Under the pieces are notes generated by a model that searched no databases, was not told where the DNA came from, and saw only the letters and a list, made by a program, of their open reading frames with translations. From NCBI RefSeq assembly GCF_900103545.1, contig NZ_FNHH01000004.1:1-64000 (forward strand): 64,000 nucleotides of DNA. The letters run 5' to 3'. The DNA comes from Daejeonella rubra (GTDB lineage Bacteria > Bacteroidota > Bacteroidia > Sphingobacteriales > Sphingobacteriaceae). This document shows positions 1 through 8,646 of the stretch, one piece after another (within the stretch, counting starts at the first letter, position 1; the number at the start of each line of letters is the position of its first letter). A program made the position numbers and the translations under genes.

Positions 1-95
1 TGCTAAAATTGTAAACCCAATTCAGGACAACAAAAAACCTGTAAACATATTTCAGGATTAAATCAAAACCTGTAAACTTTTTTTAGGACGATACA
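1..95. mobile_element. Probable terminal repeats of an IS21-like insertion sequence (end only)
   Basis: Three copies of a unit of the form tgtaaac-N4/5-ttcagga or ttaggac lie at 10-27, 40-57 and 71-89, with a period of 30-31 bases. The third copy runs into gatACA near 95, which would be a CA-type terminus. Regularly spaced transposase-binding repeats next to a TG/CA terminus are known for IS21-family ends. No transposase is visible, because the element would extend left of the window. The family call is inference. Confidence 0.4.
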
Positions 96-307
96 CCAAT
101 ATAATAAGGCGGATCTTCACTTTCTCCTGGAAAACTGCGAAATTATTTGTATCGATCATTTTTTAACCTTCATTAGATTTTATGACGAAGACAGGAAAAA
201 TTGTAATGCACTTTAATGCCTTTCAATTGACATTCGTTAAAGAGAGATTGATTGGGCTGAGGTAACAGTGAATAAAACCATTCAAAAAATTCAAATACAC
301 CAGCAAA
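96..307. other. Non-coding gap between the IS-like end and holA
   Basis: I see no open reading frame of convincing length and no hairpin terminator here. It is AT-rich spacer downstream of holA, which is transcribed leftwards into it. Confidence 0.4.
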
Positions 308-1339
308 TCAATGGATGATCTTGAATAATAACTCCTTCATCAGTTCACCCTGTTCCGTATTTCCGCTTGCATCTACACCTTTAATTTTCATATCACATTC
401 TCTGAGGTAGCTGATCACACGAAAAACCTTTTCCTTATTGTAAATCCTTGCTGCATTTTCAAAATCCTTCACAAAATAGGGTGAAACTCCCAGCTCCCGT
501 GCAAGTCCCTGCGGAGACCGGTCGGTAGCATAATGAACTTTTAGGATCTTTCCAAAATAAGAATTGAGGTTTCCCAGCAATAAGAAAATGGGATTATTCT
601 TAGGGTTTTCAGCGAAATAATTAATGATCTGGTTAACTTTAAAGGCATCCTTACGGGCTATGGCATTTTGAAGTTCAAATACATTGTACTCCTTACTGAT
701 ACCAATATTATTCTGAACATCATCTGTGTTGATCTCCTGCCCTGCCTTTACGTTAAGCATCAGCTTTTCGAGCTCATTGGCAACTTTGGACAGATCATTG
801 CCCAAATATTCTGCCATGAGAGCCGAGGCCTGCGGCTGAATCTTATATCCTTTTTCACGAACGAAACTTTCAATCCAGGCTGAAACCTTATTATCATTCA
901 GAGAAGCTGATTCAAAAACAATTCCCTTTTTCTCTATGGCTTTATAGGTCTTTTTACGCTTATCAAACTTGCCATTCCTGAAACAAAATACCAGAATAGT
1001 GCTTTGAAGAGGGTTTTCAAAATAGCTTAATAAAGGATCACCTGATTTTTTATCATCCTCTCCATCCTTCCCCCATTTCAACTCCTGGGCTTCCTTAACC
1101 AAAACTACCTGATACTCACTCATCATCGGATAGCGCTTGGCAGCATTCAATATGCTCATGATATCTGAGTCCTTACCATAAAAAATGCTCTGATTAAAGC
1201 CTTTTTCGGCATCCGACAGCACATTCTCTTCAATAAAATCACTGATCTTATCTATATAATAAGACTCCTCGCCATGAAGCAGGTAGACCGGTTTAAATTT
1301 CCGGTTTTTAAGATCTTTAATAAGGTCGTTGATATCCAT
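308..1339 (-). CDS. holA: DNA polymerase III subunit delta
   Basis: Delta is the clamp-loader subunit that opens the beta sliding clamp at the replication fork. The roughly 343-residue product has the family's usual length. It opens with a Lys-Pro-Val-Tyr-Leu-Leu-x-Gly-Glu segment, the degenerate nucleotide-binding fold start typical of HolA. A central Asn-Glu-Leu-Glu-Lys-Leu motif and an all-alpha C-terminal collar follow. The frame stays open ten codons further upstream, but the ATG at 1339 (Met-Asp-Ile-Asn) fits homologues better. The gene is divergent from the nuclease-fold gene at 1452, with a gap of about 110 bases. The fold and length make the call firm even though delta subunits diverge strongly in sequence. 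Confidence 0.88.
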   Translation of the reverse strand: MDINDLIKDLKNRKFKPVYLLHGEESYYIDKISDFIEENVLSDAEKGFNQSIFYGKDSDIMSILNAAKRYPMMSEYQVVLVKEAQELKWGKDGEDDKKSGDPLLSYFENPLQSTILVFCFRNGKFDKRKKTYKAIEKKGIVFESASLNDNKVSAWIESFVREKGYKIQPQASALMAEYLGNDLSKVANELEKLMLNVKAGQEINTDDVQNNIGISKEYNVFELQNAIARKDAFKVNQIINYFAENPKNNPIFLLLGNLNSYFGKILKVHYATDRSPQGLARELGVSPYFVKDFENAARIYNKEKVFRVISYLRECDMKIKGVDASGNTEQGELMKELLFKIIH

Positions 1340-1451
1340 TCTGGTCTTCGAAATTACAAAATATTGCAAATCTTTAAAGGGTACATAGCGCGAATTAAAA
1401 TATAATTCCGGGTATTAGGCAGAATAGAATGATTTTGTGAAATTTACAGAA

Positions 1452-1916
1452 ATGTTTGAACCTGTCCCTTTAAATCTTACGTCCTATCCACTTCGTGTCA
1501 AAGAAGAAGGAAACGCAACCTATATTTTTGATGAGATCAGGAAAAAATTTCTGGTCCTGACCCCTGAAGAATGGGTCAGGCAGCATCTGGTGCAATTTCT
1601 GATCCATGAAAAGAAATATCCCCGTTCACTGATACAACTAGAGGGAGGCTTGAAGTTGAATAAGATGCAGAAGCGTTCAGACATTCTGATATACAATAAC
1701 GCAGGAAAAAAAATCGTACTTGTTGAATGCAAAGCACCATCAGTTAAGATCAGTCAGGATACCTTCGACCAGATCGCACGATATAATTTCATCCACCGTG
1801 TTCAATGGCTTCTGGTAAGCAATGGCTTGCAGCATTATTGCTGTGAAATTGACTTTGAAAATGAAAGTTACCGATTTGTTGAAGAATTGCCGGAATATGG
1901 GGACTTTAATTATTAA
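1452..1916 (+). CDS. Type I restriction enzyme R subunit N-terminal-like (HSDR_N_2) protein
   Basis: This is a small soluble protein of about 154 residues with a PD-(D/E)xK nuclease core: an Asp in RSDILIY, then Glu-x-Lys in VECKAP. This matches the N-terminal nuclease domain of type I restriction R subunits (HSDR_N_2). The helicase part is absent, and no HsdM or HsdS lies nearby, so it is not a restriction system. The TPEEWVRQ segment near residue 38 is a conserved signature of Bacteroidota homologues, which I recall as often lying beside holA. An in-frame GTG at 1437 would add five residues; the ATG is preferred because it matches the start of homologues. The substrate is unknown. Confidence 0.75.
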   Translation: MFEPVPLNLTSYPLRVKEEGNATYIFDEIRKKFLVLTPEEWVRQHLVQFLIHEKKYPRSLIQLEGGLKLNKMQKRSDILIYNNAGKKIVLVECKAPSVKISQDTFDQIARYNFIHRVQWLLVSNGLQHYCCEIDFENESYRFVEELPEYGDFNY

Positions 1917-2248
1917 AATATCAAGATTTCTTAACACTATTTAAACAAAAGCTTAGAATCCATTTTCTTCTGGCATTTTTTGGCTTCTCCAGATCGATTT
2001 ACAAAACCCTGGTACTGAAGCTACATATCTGGATTTTTCGAATTATTAGGGTAAATATATACCTCAGTAAACAACTTTGCTGAATCGAAGGCCATCACAC
2101 CCCAATATTATCCAAACCTTAACCCTTAACCTTATATTTTCATTTTTTTAATTTAATGATAACAGGATTAAACCTGATACATAACATGCGGATTATACTA
2201 TTGTGAAAATTTATAACCCATCTATATAATTAAAAAAACAAAAAAAAA
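1917..2248. other. Intergenic region upstream of susC
   Basis: About 330 AT-rich bases hold no credible ORF. There is no FecI/FecR-type regulator and no clear TAnnTTTG promoter; the nearest match is TACTATTG shortly before susC. A short cttaacc-type direct repeat near 2120 looks incidental. The susC start is preceded by a run of A residues rather than a Shine-Dalgarno sequence. Confidence 0.4.
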
Positions 2249-5200
2249 ATGAATGTTCTTTACACATTATTCAAAACAACACTGATGGTAATTCTCTTAG
2301 TGTTCTCATTTTCGAGCCAGGTACGCGGGCAGGGAATCATTTCCGGAATAGTTACGGATGACCAGCAGATTCCGTTACCAGGTGTAACTGTTTTGGTTAA
2401 AGGTAGTACAACCGGTACAACTACCAACAATGAAGGTTATTTTAGTATTCAGGCAAATAACAGCCAGACACTTGTTTTTCGCTTCATTGGTTTTGAAACA
2501 CAGGAAATCTTAATTCAATCACAAACCTCCTTACGAATTCTGTTAAAAACTGATTCCGAAGCCTTAAATGAGGTAATCGTTGTTGGCTATGGCACTCAAA
2601 AGAAAGCAAATTTAACAGGAGCTGTTGATCAGATTGGCAGCAAGTATTTTGAAAACCGCCCATTAACTAATATAACCCGGGGTCTGCAAGGCGTAATTCC
2701 GAATCTCAATATAAAAATGACAGACGGAAAACCTACCCGAGGTGCCACTTATAACATACGTGGAATAACTTCTATAGGATCAGGAGGAAGCGCCCTTGTA
2801 TTGGTTGACGGAGTGCCCGGAGATCCGAACACATTAAATCCCAATGATATTGAGAGTATTTCGGTACTTAAAGATGCATCATCAGCTGCCATCTATGGAG
2901 CGAGAGGAGCATTTGGAGTAGTCCTGATTACAACAAAAAGTCCGAATAAAGATAAAATACAGGTTAACTACAGTACAAACTATTCTCTCAATCAGAGAAC
3001 CACAACTCCAGATCTTATTTCTGACGGGTATACCTGGGCCAAAAACTTTGATGAGTCTTTTAACTCCTGGAATGATTATCTGTCACATCCTCAAAGTATA
3101 AACTCACAATTACCTTTTTCCCTGTCAGATCTTGACTCTCTGAAAGCACGTTCTGAAAATCCTTCTCTTTCCAAGATTTCCATTAACCCTGTAAATGGCA
3201 ATTACCAATATTATGGCAGTACAGACTGGTTCAAGGAATTATACAAAGACAATAACGCATCTATGGAACACTCCCTGAGTATTGGTGGTGGAACTGAAAA
3301 GATCAACTTTATGGTATCAGGAAGATATTATTCGCAGGAAGGGATTTTCAGATATAATTCTGATGATTTCAATAAATATAACTTCAGAGTAAAAGGAAAT
3401 ATAAAGATAAACGACTGGCTTAGTTTAAATACTAACTCTGATTTTTCGAATGATCAATATACCTATCCCTTAACAGCTGTTGGGGGACTTAATGCCGTTT
3501 GGCGAATGATGGCTGTAACTGCATTTCCGGTTTCTCCCATGTTAAATCCTGATGGAACTATGTCGATTGTAGGAGCATATTCAATAGGCGACTTTTATTA
3601 TGGAAAAAGTAAATCAACTGCACAAGAAAGTTTTACCAGAAATACTATTGGTTTTGAAGCAAACCCTATTAAGAACAGACTGAGTATAAAAGGAGATTTC
3701 TCTTATTTAAAGACCAATAGCAGTGATGAAAGGAAATTTTTCCCTGTACCATACAGCATAAAACCCGGTGAGATGATCACTTCAGGATTAAACTATTTGT
3801 CAGAAAATGCTTCGGATAGAAATTATTATGTTTCGAATTTGTACGGAGAATACTCACTACCATTGGGTAATCATAAATTGAAATTCCTGGCAGGGGGAAA
3901 CCTGGAATACGATCAGCTAAAAAACAGATACACTCAAAGAGATGGTTTACTAGTTGACGATCTCGTAGATTTTAATCTGGCAACCGGGCTTAATTACAGA
4001 TTAACTGGAGGTGGTGCCGAGTGGGCAACAGCAGGTATATTCTACCGTGCAAATTATTCCTTCAAAAATAAATATTTACTTGAGCTGAATGGCCGGTATG
4101 ATGGTTCTTCAAAATTCCCTGAAAGCCAGGCATTTGGATTTTTTCCTTCAGCTTCAGCAGGATGGATACTTTCTGAAGAAAAATTTCTTCAGGGTAGCAA
4201 AAATTGGCTTGACAATTTAAAAATACGCGGTTCGTATGGCTCATTAGGAAACGGAAATATTGCTCCATATAGCTTTATACAGACCATTTCACCAGCGACA
4301 TCAAATGTAATCTCAAACGGAGTTTTTCCTAATTATATCCAAAAGCCGGCAGTCCTGCCCGATGGCCTTACCTGGGAAAAATCCACTACCCTGGATATAG
4401 GTGCGGATCTGTCACTTTTAAACAACAGATTTACAACAACATTTGATTGGTATCAGAGAAAAACCACTGACATGATCACATCCGGACAGCCTTTGCCCTC
4501 TGTATTTGGTTCAGCAGTACCAAGAGGAAACTTTGCTGACCTGCTAACAAAAGGATGGGAAGTTTCAGCAAGCTGGGCTGACAGGATCGGGACATCTAAT
4601 CCTTTAAGTTATAGCATACGATTAACCCTTGCTGATAATGTTTCCACGATCACCAAGTTTTATAACCCCAATAATCTGCTTTCAACTTATTATGAAAATC
4701 AGCGGCTTGGAGATATCTGGGGTTTCCAGACTGAAGGTTTTTTTGAATCAGCAGAAGACATAGCAACACATGCAAATCAGAGTTATTTCGTTGTCTCAAA
4801 CGCCAATAAATTGCTCCCGGGTGACATAAAATTCAGGGATGTGAATAATGACGGGAAAGTCAATAACGGCAAAAACACATTGGGTGATCCGGGAGATCAG
4901 TCTATCATTGGTAATTCATCAATCAGATTCCCATATGGTATTACAGGCGATCTGGGCTGGAAAAACTTCTCTTTATCATTCTTTTTCCAGGGTATAGGCA
5001 AAAGAGATTGGTTCCCTTCAACAGAAGCAGCATACTTCTGGGGGCAGTCAAACAGGCCTTATAGCTTTTTACCAGCCTTCAACCTGAACCGCTGGACTCC
5101 AGAAAACCCAGATCCTAATGCTTACTTCCCACGCTACAGAGGATATACAGCATTGTCAGGAACAAGAGAACTTGCCGTTAAACAGACCAGATATCTTCAG

Positions 5201-5464
5201 GATGCAAGTTATATACGCTTGAAGAACCTGACTGTCGGATATTCATTACCATCCCCCGTCTTAAAAAAACTAAAGATATCCTCATTCAGAGCATATGTAA
5301 CGGGTCAGAACCTATGGACTTACTCCAAAATGTTTAAGGTTACCAAAAACTTCGACCCGGAAGTTATTGAAGGATCTGATCCAGAAATTAACTCAGGTGG
5401 AGGAGATGGATTTTCATATCCAATGCAAAAGAGCTTTACCCTTGGAATCAACCTTGGCATCTAA
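2249..5464 (+). CDS. SusC/RagA-family TonB-linked outer-membrane transporter
   Basis: This is a TonB-dependent outer-membrane channel of about 1071 residues that imports a ligand, usually a glycan, captured by its SusD partner. In order it has a signal peptide (about residues 1-28), a carboxypeptidase-D-like beta-sandwich (about 29-110) typical of SusC, and a TonB-box/plug junction with the hallmark VIVVGYGTQKK. A plug with a GAVDQI-type start and a long beta-barrel follow. It is 33 bases upstream of susD, and the two are surely co-transcribed. No glycosidase, sulfatase or regulator flanks the pair, so the substrate cannot be inferred. The usual C-terminal aromatic residue is replaced by Gly-Ile. 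Confidence 0.95.
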   Translation: MNVLYTLFKTTLMVILLVFSFSSQVRGQGIISGIVTDDQQIPLPGVTVLVKGSTTGTTTNNEGYFSIQANNSQTLVFRFIGFETQEILIQSQTSLRILLKTDSEALNEVIVVGYGTQKKANLTGAVDQIGSKYFENRPLTNITRGLQGVIPNLNIKMTDGKPTRGATYNIRGITSIGSGGSALVLVDGVPGDPNTLNPNDIESISVLKDASSAAIYGARGAFGVVLITTKSPNKDKIQVNYSTNYSLNQRTTTPDLISDGYTWAKNFDESFNSWNDYLSHPQSINSQLPFSLSDLDSLKARSENPSLSKISINPVNGNYQYYGSTDWFKELYKDNNASMEHSLSIGGGTEKINFMVSGRYYSQEGIFRYNSDDFNKYNFRVKGNIKINDWLSLNTNSDFSNDQYTYPLTAVGGLNAVWRMMAVTAFPVSPMLNPDGTMSIVGAYSIGDFYYGKSKSTAQESFTRNTIGFEANPIKNRLSIKGDFSYLKTNSSDERKFFPVPYSIKPGEMITSGLNYLSENASDRNYYVSNLYGEYSLPLGNHKLKFLAGGNLEYDQLKNRYTQRDGLLVDDLVDFNLATGLNYRLTGGGAEWATAGIFYRANYSFKNKYLLELNGRYDGSSKFPESQAFGFFPSASAGWILSEEKFLQGSKNWLDNLKIRGSYGSLGNGNIAPYSFIQTISPATSNVISNGVFPNYIQKPAVLPDGLTWEKSTTLDIGADLSLLNNRFTTTFDWYQRKTTDMITSGQPLPSVFGSAVPRGNFADLLTKGWEVSASWADRIGTSNPLSYSIRLTLADNVSTITKFYNPNNLLSTYYENQRLGDIWGFQTEGFFESAEDIATHANQSYFVVSNANKLLPGDIKFRDVNNDGKVNNGKNTLGDPGDQSIIGNSSIRFPYGITGDLGWKNFSLSFFFQGIGKRDWFPSTEAAYFWGQSNRPYSFLPAFNLNRWTPENPDPNAYFPRYRGYTALSGTRELAVKQTRYLQDASYIRLKNLTVGYSLPSPVLKKLKISSFRAYVTGQNLWTYSKMFKVTKNFDPEVIEGSDPEINSGGGDGFSYPMQKSFTLGINLGI

Positions 5465-5497
5465 CCAACATTTAATAAAATATTAAAATACAAGAAC

Positions 5498-7243
5498 ATG
5501 CGTAAAATATTTATTCCATTATTAGTAATTGCAGCATTTACTATAACGTCATGCAAAAAGTACCTCGACCTGAAACCCATTGATAAACTTACTCCGGAAC
5601 AGGCTTTTGCAAATGAAAATAATCTCCAGCTTTATGTTAATTCCTTTTATGACCAGATGCTGCCTACCGGACCGGCTATCTATCAGGGAGATGTTATGTC
5701 GGATATTACTGTTCCCAATGCTGTTCCCAACTATATCGGAGGAAGATTGAGTAGTCAGGATGCAACAGGATGGACCTGGGGAGATCTGAGAAATATCAAT
5801 TATTTTCTTGAAAATTACAACAATCCTGCTATTCCCTTAAAAGCAAGAAACCATTATGCAGGTATTGCCAGATTTTTCAGAGCCTATTTCTATTATCAAA
5901 AAGTTAAGCAATTTGGTGATGTGCCATGGTATGGAAAAACACTGAATGTAGATGACAAAGATTTGTATAAGGGTCGTGATTCCCGAAGCGTAGTTATGGA
6001 CTCGGTCTTGGCTGATATTGATTTTGCAAGCAATAACATATACAGTACTAAAGACAATTCAAGCACCCGGATCAGTAAATGGGTAGCGCTTGCATTAAAA
6101 TCAAGAATTTGTCTTTTTGAAGGAACATTTAGAAAGTATCATCCTGAGGCTGCATTAACATCAACAGCTGACAAATGGCTACAGGAAGCTGCAAATGCAT
6201 CGGACTTGCTGATCAAAAGCGGGCAATACAGGTTACAGAATACTGGTAATCCTAATACAGATTACCGATCACTGTTTATAAGTGAAAATCCTGTATCTAA
6301 TGAAGTCTTATTAGCCGCAGTGTACAATAACTCTTTAAAGAAATGGCACAATGCAGCATGGTGGTTCAACAGTGCAACTTTAGGGGCACGTTTAGGACTG
6401 GATAAAAAATTCATTAATACCTACCTTAATTCAGACGGGAGCCGATTTACTGATATTTCGGGCTATCAAACAATGGAATTCCAGAATGAGGTAAAAAACA
6501 GAGATAAAAGATTACAGCAAACAATCAGAATGGGGAATTATAAAAGAACCGACGGATCACCAGCCCCGCCGGACTTTACAGTTACTTATTCGGGCTATCA
6601 AATCCAAAAGTTTTCTATGGATGATAAGTATTTTGATACAAGAACTGAAAGTTACAATTCCATTCCAATTATAAGATATGCAGAGGTATTGCTTAATTAT
6701 GCCGAAGCAAAAGCAGAGCTGGGAACTATTACTGTTACCGACTGGAACCTTACAATTGGAGCATTGAGAAATCGTGCCGGTATCACCAATACAGGTATGC
6801 CTGTAAGTCCTGATGTATATTTACAATCACAATTTTTTCCGGGTATAAGCAATGCAGCCTTGCTGGAGATCAGGAGAGAAAGAGGAGTTGAAATGGTATC
6901 CGAAGGTATTCGTTATGATGATTTACGCCGATGGAAAGCCGGTAAACTCCTTGAAAAAGTATATGAAGGTATTTATGTACCGGGCAAAGATCAGCTTCTT
7001 GATTTAAATGAGGATGGTAAACCTGATGTAAGCTTCGTAGATAAAGTACCTGCAAACCGGGTTAGCGGAGTTACCTATTTTGTACTTGACAATAATACAT
7101 CAAAGTTATCTCAGGGAAATAAAGGGAACCTCATCTGGCTGAGCAATACGCCTAAGTCATATGCAGAGAAGCATTACTTATATCCTATACCTGCAAATGA
7201 GATCTTATTAAACCCTGCTTTAGGTCAGAATAAAGATTGGTAA
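5498..7243 (+). CDS. SusD/RagB-family nutrient-binding outer-membrane lipoprotein
   Basis: This is a surface lipoprotein that caps the SusC channel and binds substrate. The 581-residue product has a lipoprotein signal with the lipidated Cys at residue 19 (ITSC), followed by the KKYLDLKP start common in this family. The middle carries SusD TPR-like segments (ARFFRAYFYYQKVKQFGDVP). The C-terminal third has the family motifs RYAEVLLNYAEAKAELG and LLEIRRERGVEM. The end (YPIPANEI...NPALGQN) is also a SusD hallmark. It pairs with the adjacent susC and is followed by a strong terminator, so the operon seems to contain only these two genes. Confidence 0.95.
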   Translation: MRKIFIPLLVIAAFTITSCKKYLDLKPIDKLTPEQAFANENNLQLYVNSFYDQMLPTGPAIYQGDVMSDITVPNAVPNYIGGRLSSQDATGWTWGDLRNINYFLENYNNPAIPLKARNHYAGIARFFRAYFYYQKVKQFGDVPWYGKTLNVDDKDLYKGRDSRSVVMDSVLADIDFASNNIYSTKDNSSTRISKWVALALKSRICLFEGTFRKYHPEAALTSTADKWLQEAANASDLLIKSGQYRLQNTGNPNTDYRSLFISENPVSNEVLLAAVYNNSLKKWHNAAWWFNSATLGARLGLDKKFINTYLNSDGSRFTDISGYQTMEFQNEVKNRDKRLQQTIRMGNYKRTDGSPAPPDFTVTYSGYQIQKFSMDDKYFDTRTESYNSIPIIRYAEVLLNYAEAKAELGTITVTDWNLTIGALRNRAGITNTGMPVSPDVYLQSQFFPGISNAALLEIRRERGVEMVSEGIRYDDLRRWKAGKLLEKVYEGIYVPGKDQLLDLNEDGKPDVSFVDKVPANRVSGVTYFVLDNNTSKLSQGNKGNLIWLSNTPKSYAEKHYLYPIPANEILLNPALGQNKDW

Positions 7244-7256
7244 TTAAATAGTCAAA

Positions 7257-7292
7257 CAAACCCTCGTCATTATGGCGGGGGTTTGTTTTTTT
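7257..7292 (+). terminator. Rho-independent terminator of the susC-susD operon
   Basis: A 13-base stem (caaaccctcgtca paired with tggcgggggtttg, including G-U pairs) closes a tta loop and is followed by seven T residues. It lies 13 bases after the susD stop codon. Confidence 0.9.
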
Positions 7293-7710
7293 ATTGAAAA
7301 ATTCAATCTGAAATCCTGAGGCACATAATTTCAAAGATCATTTCAAATGAATCAATTCCGATTTAAAACCTCAGTTAAAATAATCTAGTCACTTCAATTA
7401 TTCGCCATTTCCGACAAAAGCCAGGCACAGGTTCAGGAATTATTGAAAAGCTGGCAAGTAGATTTATAATCATTTAAACCTAAGTCTGTGTCAATATCTT
7501 TTGCTCAGAACCTTTACTTTCCGGGACAATAATTACAAAAGAAAAGTGGGATTTATACCATATATCTTCGAAATAATACTACTTAATAGCTATACGGTCA
7601 TGTAATTTGTTATATTGCAGAAACCTTTAGGTAAGATTAACATAATTTCTGTTCCTGGATTGATTAACCCTCACTCGTTCTAAATTCATCGTAAAAGGTG
7701 GCCATTACTT
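7293..7710. other. Intergenic region between susD and the desaturase
   Basis: About 420 bases hold no full gene. A stop-bounded frame at 7389-7469 encodes 26 codons that look protein-like (ending VQELLKSWQVDL) but have no start codon. It may be the decayed end of a lost gene, or chance. No clear TAnnTTTG promoter for the downstream gene was found. Confidence 0.35.
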
Positions 7711-8472
7711 GTGTTTAACACTTTCGATATTTATATGGCTATTTTGATCTTTTTTATTGCGCATTGGTTCCTTTCTCTGTTTTTTCAAACTTTTTTCCAG
7801 CATCGTTATGCCTCCCACAGGATGTTTACTATGAGTAAAACATGGGAACGTATAATTTACCTCCTGGCTTATATCTTTGAAGGTGCTTCCTTCTTAAATC
7901 CGCGTGCTTATGCACTGATGCATCGTGAACACCATGCCTATAGCGACACCGAAAAGGATCCGCATTCTCCCCATTTTTTTACTGATATATTTCAGTTGAT
8001 GAAATCTACGATTATTACTTTCAGAGACCACCTGAATCGTACGAAAGATCCGGAGGCTCGATTTCAGGGCAACTATCCTGAATGGCCCCTTATCGACAGA
8101 ATTGGATCATCCATAGCCTCCAGACTACTTTTCGGAGCAGCTTATACCTGGTTTTATATTGCCTTTGTTCCGGCAGGATCAGAGTGGATGTACCTCTTGC
8201 TTCCTATTCATTATTTGATGGGCCCCCTGCATGGTGCAATTGTCAATTGGTGTGGTCATAAATACGGATATTCAAATTTTGACAATAATGACAAATCAAA
8301 AAATACAACTCCATTCGATCTGCTGATGCTGGGAGAATTATTCCAGAATAACCACCACCGTTATCCGAATAGCGCCAATTTTGGAAAAAAATGGTTTGAA
8401 GTTGATCCTGTATACCCCATCATGAAGTTAATGCATATGGCAGGAATCATAAAACTTAAAAAAGCAATCTAA
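7711..8472 (+). CDS. Acyl-CoA/acyl-lipid delta-9-type fatty acid desaturase
   Basis: This is a membrane di-iron enzyme that introduces a double bond into fatty acyl chains and so tunes membrane fluidity. The 253-residue protein shows the histidine boxes of the stearoyl-CoA desaturase family: H31-R-Y-A-S-H36, H71-R-E-H-H75 and a third box Q212-N-N-H-H216. An extra ligand His lies in the NWCGHKYG segment. Hydrophobic segments flank the boxes. In the third box the first His is Gln; I recall this as common in Bacteroidota homologues, so it does not imply inactivity. The start is ambiguous: GTG at 7711 is used here, with an in-frame ATG at 7735. It appears monocistronic. Confidence 0.87.
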   Translation: MFNTFDIYMAILIFFIAHWFLSLFFQTFFQHRYASHRMFTMSKTWERIIYLLAYIFEGASFLNPRAYALMHREHHAYSDTEKDPHSPHFFTDIFQLMKSTIITFRDHLNRTKDPEARFQGNYPEWPLIDRIGSSIASRLLFGAAYTWFYIAFVPAGSEWMYLLLPIHYLMGPLHGAIVNWCGHKYGYSNFDNNDKSKNTTPFDLLMLGELFQNNHHRYPNSANFGKKWFEVDPVYPIMKLMHMAGIIKLKKAI

Positions 8473-8479
8473 TTATGCC

Positions 8480-8514
8480 AATTTTTAGTTGATGATTTTC
8501 TTACACTAAAAATT
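8480..8514 (+). terminator. AT-rich hairpin after the desaturase gene
   Basis: A perfect 10-base inverted repeat (aatttttagt / actaaaaatt) with a 15-base loop lies 7 bases after the desaturase stop. The stem is AT-rich and the T-run short, so it may be a weak terminator or an mRNA 3' stabiliser. Confidence 0.4.
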
Positions 8515-8524
8515 TTAACCTACA

Positions 8525-8534
8525 AAAGGAGGTG
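8525..8534 (+). promoter_or_regulatory. Orphan full-length Shine-Dalgarno sequence
   Basis: The ten bases aaaggaggtg would be fully complementary to the conserved 3' end of bacterial 16S rRNA (cacctccttt). No start codon with a sensible reading frame follows within 20 bases; the next gene starts 112 bases downstream. The function is unknown. In a phylum that mostly does not use this motif, a perfect copy stands out. Confidence 0.4.
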
Positions 8535-8646
8535 TAAACAAAGTATTCATCTGTAATTAATTTACAATTAATTAATTATCTGCTATATTTAATGACTTAA
8601 TACTTTAGCAAGGCCGGTCAAAACATAAGGGCAATTATTAATACGA

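Noticed and set aside
95..160. Reverse-strand peptide ending next to the IS-like terminus
   Set aside because: Only about 19 codons between stops and no start codon; too short to call a truncated gene.
1452..1916. Part of a restriction-modification or other defence system
   Set aside because: No methylase, specificity or helicase gene is adjacent, and the neighbour is replication gene holA.
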